Below, piece after piece: positions 54,455-64,000 of a stretch of 64,000 nucleotides of DNA. This DNA is from Verrucomicrobiota bacterium (GTDB taxonomy: Bacteria; Verrucomicrobiota; Verrucomicrobiia; Chthoniobacterales; Terrimicrobiaceae). The notes below the pieces were generated by a model. The model searched no databases, was not told where the DNA came from, and worked only from the letters and a program-made list of their open reading frames with translations. The position numbers and the translations under genes were made by a program. The stretch's first letter is position 1. Every line of letters starts with the position of its first letter. Location of the stretch: the NCBI GenBank assembly GCA_017305195.1, contig JAFKMU010000053.1:1-64000 (forward strand), in the 5' to 3' direction.

Positions 54455-55462
54455 ATGGGCACGGAAGAGGACGCCTTGAAAGATCCGAACGGCGAGCACG
54501 AGCTTCAGCAGTTGCTCGATGCCCTGCCGGTCGGTCATCTCTCGGTGGACCGGGAAAATCTGATCCGGCGATGGAGCAAAGGCGCCGCCGCAATCTTCGG
54601 CTGGAACGCACATGAGGTCATGGGACAACCGATCCAGAAGCTGGTGGATTGGAACCGCCTGATCGGAAACGCCTCGGGCCTCGCTCTGGAGCAGGAGGCC
54701 GAAACGACCCGCAAATCCGGTGAACCCGTCGAGCTCAGGCTCCTCCATCTCGGCGATGCCAGCGAGGAAACTCTCATCCTTGCGGAAGACATCACGGAAC
54801 AAAAGTTCCTGGAAAGAGCACTCCTCGAGGCGACAGAGCGCGAGCAGCGTCGCATCGGCCAGGAACTCCATGACCACCTCTGCCAGCACCTCCTGGGTGC
54901 AGCCTTTGCTGCCAAGGCCCTGGCCGGGGCGCTTGATCGCGACGGGTCGCGGCATGCTGCCGCCCTGCACGATCTGGCCCGGCTGATCAACGATTCCGTC
55001 ACCCAGGCTCGCGACATTTCCCGCGGCCTTCATCCCGTGGAACTCGACTCCGCCGGGCTGATGTCTGCCCTTCAGGAACTCGCGACGAGGGCCAGCCACT
55101 CGGTGCGATGCGAGTTTCACTGTAAAAGCAGCATCCTGGTCGAGAATTCCGTCTCCGCGCGTAATGCCTACCGCATCGCCCAGGAAGCCGTGACTACCGC
55201 GATCCAGCAATCGCGACCGTCCCGCATCACGATCAACCTCTCCCGGAAAAACGATTCGATTTGCCTCGAGATTCTCGATGATGGAAAATCCGAGAGCGAG
55301 TTGACCAGGGAGCCATATGGGACCACCGTCCGCACCCTGCGCTACAGAGCCCAGGCCATGGGCGGCAGAGTCGACTTTCAATTCGATCCCGGCTCAGGCA
55401 CCCGGGTGATTTGCACCTTCCCCAATCCTCATGAGCGAACTGAAATCAGACAAGACCACTGA
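54455..55462 (+). CDS. PAS-type sensor histidine kinase (NarL class) with degenerate ATP-binding motifs
   Basis: 335 residues. A PAS domain (about 15-115; SKGAAAIFGWNAHEVMGQPI) precedes the HisKA_3 dimerisation segment with H139 (QRRIGQELHDHL). The catalytic domain is altered: the N-box, normally ending EALTN, reads EAVTT (T248 for Asn); the D-box is LEILDDGKSE with no second Gly; and the G2 region is weak (YGTTVRTLRYRAQAMGGR). ATP binding or turnover may be impaired. It overlaps the downstream NarL regulator by 32 bases, which should be its partner. No signal peptide or membrane helix is seen; cytoplasmic. Confidence 0.88.
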   Translation: MGTEEDALKDPNGEHELQQLLDALPVGHLSVDRENLIRRWSKGAAAIFGWNAHEVMGQPIQKLVDWNRLIGNASGLALEQEAETTRKSGEPVELRLLHLGDASEETLILAEDITEQKFLERALLEATEREQRRIGQELHDHLCQHLLGAAFAAKALAGALDRDGSRHAAALHDLARLINDSVTQARDISRGLHPVELDSAGLMSALQELATRASHSVRCEFHCKSSILVENSVSARNAYRIAQEAVTTAIQQSRPSRITINLSRKNDSICLEILDDGKSESELTREPYGTTVRTLRYRAQAMGGRVDFQFDPGSGTRVICTFPNPHERTEIRQDH

Positions 55463-56110
55463 AACGAAAAGGCGGGTGCTCATCGTCGACGATCATCCGG
55501 TTTTCCGGCATGGCATCACGGCGCTTATCAACGCGGAACAGGATCTGGAGGTTTGCGGCGAAGCCGCATCATCCCCCACCGCGCTCGAGGCCATGCGCAC
55601 GCTCAATCCCGATGTCGCCCTGCTGGACATTTCGCTCCCGGGTACGAACGGCATCGAGCTGATCAAACTGATGAAAGCTGAGCAGCCCAAGCTGCCGCTC
55701 CTCATGCTCTCCATGCACGATGAATCGCTTTACGCCCTGCGCGCGCTCAAGGCGGGAGCATTGGGCTATGTGATGAAAGCCGAGGCTCTCACCCATGTCC
55801 TCGATGCCCTGCGCAAGGTCCTGAAGGGGGATATCTATGTCAGCCCGCGCCTCAGCGAACGGCTGATCTTTCAGGCGATCCAGACAGCCGACGGCGGCAG
55901 CGGATCACCGGTGGACCGGCTGTCGGATCGCGAACTCGAAGTGCTGGAACTCCTCGGTCGGGGCTTTGGCACCAAGGAGATCGCCGGGGAACTGCACCTC
56001 AGCGTCAAAACCATCGAGACGCATCGCGCCCACATCAAGGAGAAGCTCGGATTTCGCGACGCGGGCGAGATGGTTCGCTTTGCGATCGACTGGGTGGCCC
56101 AGGAGAAGGC

Positions 56111-56114
<4 letters not shown>
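55431..56114 (+). CDS. NarL/FixJ-family response regulator
   Basis: 227 residues. Receiver domain with D20-D21, phosphoacceptor D66 (NPDVALLDISLPG) and Lys in GYVMKAE. A LuxR-type HTH follows near 165-220 (LSDRELEVLELLGRGFGTKEI, then LHLSVKTIETHRAHIKEKL). It probably activates or represses target promoters when phosphorylated by the overlapping histidine kinase. The stop overlaps that of convergent treY by 4 bases. Confidence 0.95.
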
Positions 56115-58899
<2,785 letters not shown>

Positions 58900-58903
<4 letters not shown>

Positions 58904-61080
58904 AGGACCTGTTGAGCCGCTTTTTCCCGGGAAAGCCCGTGCTTGAGCACGACCACGGACCGGGCCTCCACCGGCACCGAGGCGGTCGCGCCGTGACGCG
59001 TCTTGCTCGCGAGAAATCCCACGGGGGCGTTCGTGTCCAAAATCATCTCCCAGCCAGCCCGGCTGTTTTTGATGCGAGGCAGCCTGAAGTCGATTTTTTC
59101 ATGATGGGCGTTGAAGAGAACGACGAAGGTCTCATCGGTGATGGGCTCCCCCTTGAAGTCCCGTACATCCAGACCGAGCCCGCTGAGGAGCATTCCCATC
59201 GACCGGGCATACCCCACCGACCATTCCTCGTCCGACATCTCGCGCCCGTCGGGGTTGAACCACATGATGTCCTTGATGCCGAGCCCGCGAATGGGTCGCC
59301 CCTGGAAGAACTTTGGGCGCCGGAAAACAGGATGCGTTTTGCGAAAACGGATCAGCCGGGCTACGAAATCGGTCAGCTTCTGCTGGGCCTCCCCCCGCTC
59401 CCACGAGAACCAGGCGAGTTCATTATCCTGGCAATAGACGTTGTTATTTCCATCCTGCGTGCGGGCGAACTCATCCCCGCCCGAGATCATCGGCACGCCT
59501 TGCGAGAGAAGGAGCGTCGCGAAGAAATTGCGCATCTGGCGATTGCGCAGTTCCGTGATTCCAGCGTCCTCCGTGGCTCCTTCCGCTCCGCAGTTCCAGC
59601 TGTTGTTGTTGCTGTCACCATCGGAGCCGCCCTCCTGGTTCGCGTCATTGTGCTTTTCATTGTAACTCACGAGATCGTTCATCGTGAACCCGTCGTGAGC
59701 GGTGATGAAATTGATGCTGGCGTACGGTCGCTTCCCATCGCTTTGGTACAGGTCGGAGCTTCCGGTCAATCGCGAGGCAAATTCCCCGATGTGCCCTTCG
59801 TCGCCTTTCCAGTACTTGCGAATACAGTCACGGTACTTTCCATTCCACTCCGCCCAGAGAACCGGAAAATTCCCGACCTGATAGCCTCCCTCGCCCACAT
59901 CCCACGGCTCCGCGATGAGCTTTACGCGGGAGATCACGGGGTCCTGATGGATGATGTCAAAGAAGGCCGACAGTCGATCGACCTCGTGCAATTCGCGAGC
60001 AAGCGTGGACGCCAGGTCAAACCGAAAGCCGTCGACATGCATCTCCTGCACCCAATATCGCAGGCTGTCCATGATCATCTGAAGCACGCGCGGATGCATC
60101 ATGTTGAGCGAATTTCCGCATCCCGTGTAGTCCATATAGTAGCGGCGGTCATCGCCGACGAGGCGGTAGTATGAGGCGTTGTCCACCCCGCGAAAGCAAA
60201 GGGTCGGCCCCATGTGATTTCCCTCTCCCGTGTGATTATAGACCACATCGAGGATGACCTCGATGCCTGCGGCGTGAAGCCGCTTGATCATCTCCTTGAA
60301 CTCCCGCACCTGATCGCCAAGGAAGCCGGAACTTGAGTATGCCCCATGCGGGGCAAAATAGCCGATCGAGTTGTAACCCCAGTAGTTGGCCAGCCCCTTC
60401 TTCTCCAGATAGTCGTCGTTGACGAAGTGATGCACCGGCAGCAGCTCGATGGCGGTGACGCCCAGCCGGGTGAAATAGTCGATGGCAAAATCGCTGCCGA
60501 GCGCGGCGTAGGTTCCCCGGATGTTCTCCGGGATGTCCGGACACAGCTTGGAGAACCCCTTGACGTGAACCTCGTAGATCACCGACTCGGCGAGTGGCAC
60601 ATCGAGTTTGCGATCACCATTCCAGTCGAAGCCATTAGCTACCACCACCGACTTCGGAATTCCTGCGGAGTTGTCGCGGGTATCGGGATTCAGGTCGGCA
60701 TCATCGCCGCCGAACTGATAGGCAAACATCTCGTCGCACCATTTGATCGGTCCCGCGATGGCCTTGGCATAAGGATCGAGGAGCATCTTGGCGTCATTGA
60801 AACGATGACCGGAGCTTGGATCATACGGACCGGAAATGCGATAGGCGTAAAGCTGTCCGTGCCCGATTCCCGGAAGGAAACAATGCCAGACGTCATCCGT
60901 CCGTTCGCCCAAGGGTATCCTGGCCGATGGCTCGGTGTGGTCTGGCCCATCGAACAGGCACAGCTCCACCCCCGTCGCGTTCTGTGAGAATATCGCGAAG
61001 TTCGTTCCCTCCGGATTCACCGTCGCCCCGAGGGGATACGAACGACCCAGCCATACCGTCGGTCTTGTGTTGTCTGCCAT
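58900..61080 (-). CDS. glgX: Glycogen debranching enzyme (GlgX/TreX, isoamylase type)
   Basis: 726 residues, GH13_11. N-terminal CBM48-like domain (SYPLGATVNPEGTNFAIFSQ), then catalytic GFRFDLASTLARELHE (Asp nucleophile), LIAEPWDVGEGGYQVG (acid/base Glu) and NFITAHDGFTMNDLVSYN. It cleaves alpha-1,6 branches, giving linear maltodextrins for TreY. The ATG at 61080 is 5 bases from the treS stop; a longer polar start is unlikely. Confidence 0.95.
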
Positions 61081-61085
61081 GATGA

Positions 61086-64000
61086 TTAGTCCTTGGGCTC
61101 CCATTCATTCAGGAGCCGCTCCGCTGCTCCCATCGGCACGGAGAGGAAGTCGGGCCGGTAGTTGAGCTCGTACCCGATCTCGTAGACCGACTTGTCCAAG
61201 AGGAAGAGGAGCAGGAGAAACTGAAAATCTGCCTCGGATGCGGGGAGGTACGAAGCGCCATCGGCCTCGGCCCGGTATCCGCTGAGAAACGCCTGCCTGA
61301 CGACCTCGAGCCACTTTTCGGCCCATGGTTGCAGGCGCGGATAATCCTCCGGCTTTTGGCGGCTCAGGGAGACCTGCACCGCATAATCGAACGATCGCAG
61401 CATGCCTGCGACATCGACGAGGGCGCACTTTTTGAGACGGCGCTCTCCGAGGCTGCGGCGCGGTTCGCCTTCGAAATCCATGATCACAAAGTCGTTTCCG
61501 GTATTCAGCACCTGCCCGAGATGATAATCGCCGTGGACGCGGATTTTTTCGAGTCGTACGCGCCGCGCGAGCAACTGCCGGTAGGCATCGAGGATGCGCG
61601 ATGTCTGGCCGAGCCAGGCGACGGCCCGGTCGTACGGTTCCCCGGTGAGAGCGGGAAGCTTCCGCGTCACCATGACCTCGGTGCGGCGAAGCTGGCTCCG
61701 CATCGACTGATAAAGCGACCGCTGATAAAGAGAGGTCATCGGCTCTGGCGCGAAATCGGGCGATTCCTGCACGGAGGCCAGACAGTTGTGCAGCGCGGCC
61801 GTGCGCCGCCCCAATTGATAGGCTCGCTGAGGGATGACCTGCTCGATGATTTCGCCAAGGCCGCCGGTCGCCTCGGATTGAACCTCGACCGAGACAACCT
61901 GCTCGAAGTATCGCCCCACGGCATCGAGCATGTAGCTCCAGCCATCGCCCTGGTTTTTCACAAAAGTGGCCAGCAGCCCGGCTGTACCCTCCTCGTCATT
62001 GATGCGGCAGCGTATTTCACCGCCAAAGCGAGGCGCGTAGGGAAACCCTCGTTCCGTCAGCACGCGCAGGATCTCCGCATCGGGATGAGGACCCTCTGTA
62101 AAGATACGGAAAAACTTGAACATCCACTCATCGCCGTACGCGATCCCGGTATTGGATTGCTCTCCTCCCAGCACGCGCGAGGCCGGAGCGGGGCCGCTCA
62201 TGCCATCGCCCTTGATACCCCGCAGGTGACGCCTGGGCTCGCCCCAGCGCAACTCCTGCGAGAGCAGATCCCAGACCCGGCTCCGCCCTTCTGCAGTGTA
62301 CAACAAATCCCACAGCACGCGACCGTCGGAAAACCTCGCGAGCATCGCCGGAGGGGTGGAGACATCGCCCGCATCCTCCGGCCCGATCGACAGCGCCAGC
62401 ATCTGGGTCAGCGGGTCTCCATCGGTGAAAATGAGATCAAGCAGGATGATCCGAAACGCGCCGGACGGATCAGAAAAGCTCTGCCTCACCCGGGCAAGCC
62501 TGAGCACGCGATCCTTCTGTCCATACCACCGGCAGGAGGGAAGATAGGCGGGAAGGATCACTGCCTCCAGGTGGTCCACCAACCCTTCCGACCATTCGCC
62601 CGGCAGATCGATCACCGGAACGACTGCGGCCTCCGCCCCCGGTTTGCTCGCCACAGAGGACTTGAGGAGCAGCCAATAAAAGCCGTGCGGCCCGACGGTA
62701 AAAGTCACCGGGGCGTCCTTGATTTCGAAGAAAACCCCGCCGCCAAAAATCTCTTCGGCGCGGGATCCCTTGAACTCCGCCAGATCGAGTTCCAGGCACT
62801 GTGAGAACCGGGAGAGGTTTGCCACCACCAGGACAGTCTCATCTTCATGCCTGCGAAGGAAGGCCAGGATCTTTGCATTGTCGGGGCGCAGGAACTCAAT
62901 CGAGCCCAGGGAGAACGCGGGATGGCGTTTGCGGGCGTCGATGACTCTCCGCATCCACCAGAAGAGCGATGAGAGGTTCTTCGTATGGACGTCGACATTC
63001 ACCGCTTCGTAATGAAACTCCGGATCGATGATGACCGGCAGGAAAAGCTGCTGCGGATTTGCCCGGGAGAATCCGGCGTTGCGATCCGCGCTCCATTGCA
63101 TCGGTGTGCGCACGCCATTGCGATCTCCGAGGTAGAAATTGTCCCCCATCCCGATCTCGTCGCCATAGTAGATGATCGGCGTGCCGGGCAGCGAGAGCAG
63201 CAGGGAGTTGACCAGTTCGATCTTTCGCCGGTTGTTATCGAGCAGCGGCGCGAGGCGGCGGCGTATGCCGAGATTGATGCGCGCCCGCGGATCCTCCGCA
63301 TAGAGGCGGTACATGTAGTCGCGCTCCTCATCGGTCACCATTTCGAGAGTGAGCTCGTCATGGTTGCGCAGGAAGATCGCCCACTGGCATTCCGCAGGAA
63401 TCTCCGGCGTCTGCTCCAGGATGTCGATGACCGGGAAGCGGTCCTCCATCTGGACGCTCATGAAAATGCGAGGCATGAGCGGAAAGTGAAAGGACATGTG
63501 GCACTCATCTCCATGGCCGAAATAGGCCACAGCATCCTCCGGCCATTGATTCGCCTCGGCGAGCAGCATGCGCCCCGCGTGGTTCTCGTCGACATGCCGC
63601 CTCAGTTTTCTCAGGTAGGCATGAGTCTCCGGCAGATTTTCACAGGATGTCCCCTCGCGCTCGAACAGATACGGAATGGCATCCAGGCGTAACCCATCCA
63701 CCCCCATCTTCAGCCAGAAGTCCAGCACCTCAAAGACGGCTTTCTGCACATGCGGACTGTCGAAATTCAGGTCCGGCTGATGAGAGTAAAAGCGGTGCCA
63801 GTAGTAGGCTTTGGCCACGGGGTCCCAAGCCCAGTTGGAGGATTCAAAATCCTTGAAGATGATGCGCGCCTCCTCAAACTTGCGCGGAGTATCGCTCCAG
63901 ACATAGAAGTCTCGCTCGACCGAGCCCGCCGGTGCCCGCCGAGCCCGTTGGAACCACGCATGCTGGTCGGAGGTGTGATTGATGACCAGCTCGGTGATGA
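61086..64000 (-). CDS. treS: Trehalose synthase fused to maltokinase (TreS-Mak), 5' end off the window
   Basis: At least 971 residues; the gene continues past the right edge (the reading includes ELVINHTSDQHAWFQRARR at 63930-63990). The N-terminal GH13_16 trehalose synthase has GVDGLRLDAIPYLF (Asp), MLLAEANQWPEDA (Glu) and LRNHDELTLEM. After a beta domain near 62660 comes the maltokinase, with YLPSCRWYGQKDR as N-cap and a kinase-like core (IRVHGDYHLGQVL, then FVIMDFEGEPRRSL) containing the catalytic HGD. The fusion interconverts maltose and trehalose and makes maltose-1-phosphate for glycan synthesis. First gene of the operon. Confidence 0.95.
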   Translation of the reverse strand, partial: ITELVINHTSDQHAWFQRARRAPAGSVERDFYVWSDTPRKFEEARIIFKDFESSNWAWDPVAKAYYWHRFYSHQPDLNFDSPHVQKAVFEVLDFWLKMGVDGLRLDAIPYLFEREGTSCENLPETHAYLRKLRRHVDENHAGRMLLAEANQWPEDAVAYFGHGDECHMSFHFPLMPRIFMSVQMEDRFPVIDILEQTPEIPAECQWAIFLRNHDELTLEMVTDEERDYMYRLYAEDPRARINLGIRRRLAPLLDNNRRKIELVNSLLLSLPGTPIIYYGDEIGMGDNFYLGDRNGVRTPMQWSADRNAGFSRANPQQLFLPVIIDPEFHYEAVNVDVHTKNLSSLFWWMRRVIDARKRHPAFSLGSIEFLRPDNAKILAFLRRHEDETVLVVANLSRFSQCLELDLAEFKGSRAEEIFGGGVFFEIKDAPVTFTVGPHGFYWLLLKSSVASKPGAEAAVVPVIDLPGEWSEGLVDHLEAVILPAYLPSCRWYGQKDRVLRLARVRQSFSDPSGAFRIILLDLIFTDGDPLTQMLALSIGPEDAGDVSTPPAMLARFSDGRVLWDLLYTAEGRSRVWDLLSQELRWGEPRRHLRGIKGDGMSGPAPASRVLGGEQSNTGIAYGDEWMFKFFRIFTEGPHPDAEILRVLTERGFPYAPRFGGEIRCRINDEEGTAGLLATFVKNQGDGWSYMLDAVGRYFEQVVSVEVQSEATGGLGEIIEQVIPQRAYQLGRRTAALHNCLASVQESPDFAPEPMTSLYQRSLYQSMRSQLRRTEVMVTRKLPALTGEPYDRAVAWLGQTSRILDAYRQLLARRVRLEKIRVHGDYHLGQVLNTGNDFVIMDFEGEPRRSLGERRLKKCALVDVAGMLRSFDYAVQVSLSRQKPEDYPRLQPWAEKWLEVVRQAFLSGYRAEADGASYLPASEADFQFLLLLFLLDKSVYEIGYELNYRPDFLSVPMGAAERLLNEWEPKD

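Overview
The window is a GC-rich, gene-dense bacterial chromosome segment from a Gram-negative organism. Diderm markers are an OprB-type porin, a lipid-A-synthase N-terminal-domain protein, SurA-like and GspF-like proteins and signal peptidase II. The mix of a PEP-CTERM-tagged secreted protease, several prepilin-like proteins, a type III polyketide synthase operon and a TreS-maltokinase fusion resembles Verrucomicrobiota. That assignment is inference; no 16S rRNA or other decisive marker is present. No rRNA, tRNA or CRISPR array was seen.

Layout. 0-0.14 kb: start of an IS630-type transposase running off the left edge. 0.4-9.96 kb: small secreted and membrane proteins of unknown role, rlmN with a trailing operon, a PEP-CTERM trypsin-like protease, a rhodanese, an aldo/keto reductase overlapping an rRNA m5U methyltransferase, tandem Hsp20 chaperones and an orphan GspF-like protein. 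9.99-15.2 kb: ribD, a class A penicillin-binding protein whose membrane anchor has no normal start codon, and an OprB-family porin. 15.2-25.3 kb: ileS-lspA, a class V aminotransferase, and a TPR protein translationally coupled to uvrA.

25.5-35.0 kb: a long minus-strand series with several overlapping junctions: an NtrC-like sigma-54 activator with Glu at the phosphorylation site, a class IV aminotransferase, mfd, a SurA-like chaperone, pdxA and secreted-protein genes. The end of this series carries a 1.12-kb direct tandem duplication. It left two paralogous secreted proteins, a 3' stub of pdxA and a decayed prepilin remnant.

35.1-51.7 kb: uppS; a compact operon of methyltransferase, flavoprotein and type III polyketide synthase; a cysteine desulfurase; an ion channel; the rpmI-rplT-pheS-pheT block; ruvA next to an ATP-grasp-like gene; hpt; an FHA protein; and carA.

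51.9-64.0 kb: a stress and signalling neighbourhood with DUF883-like and DUF1328 membrane proteins, a CBS protein, two small receiver proteins, a histidine kinase with a degenerate ATP site overlapping a NarL-type regulator, and a convergent operon treS-maltokinase, glgX, treY for trehalose and alpha-glucan metabolism. Its first gene runs off the right edge.

The most unusual items are the tandem duplication, the two signalling proteins with altered catalytic residues, the PBP start anomaly and the type III PKS operon.
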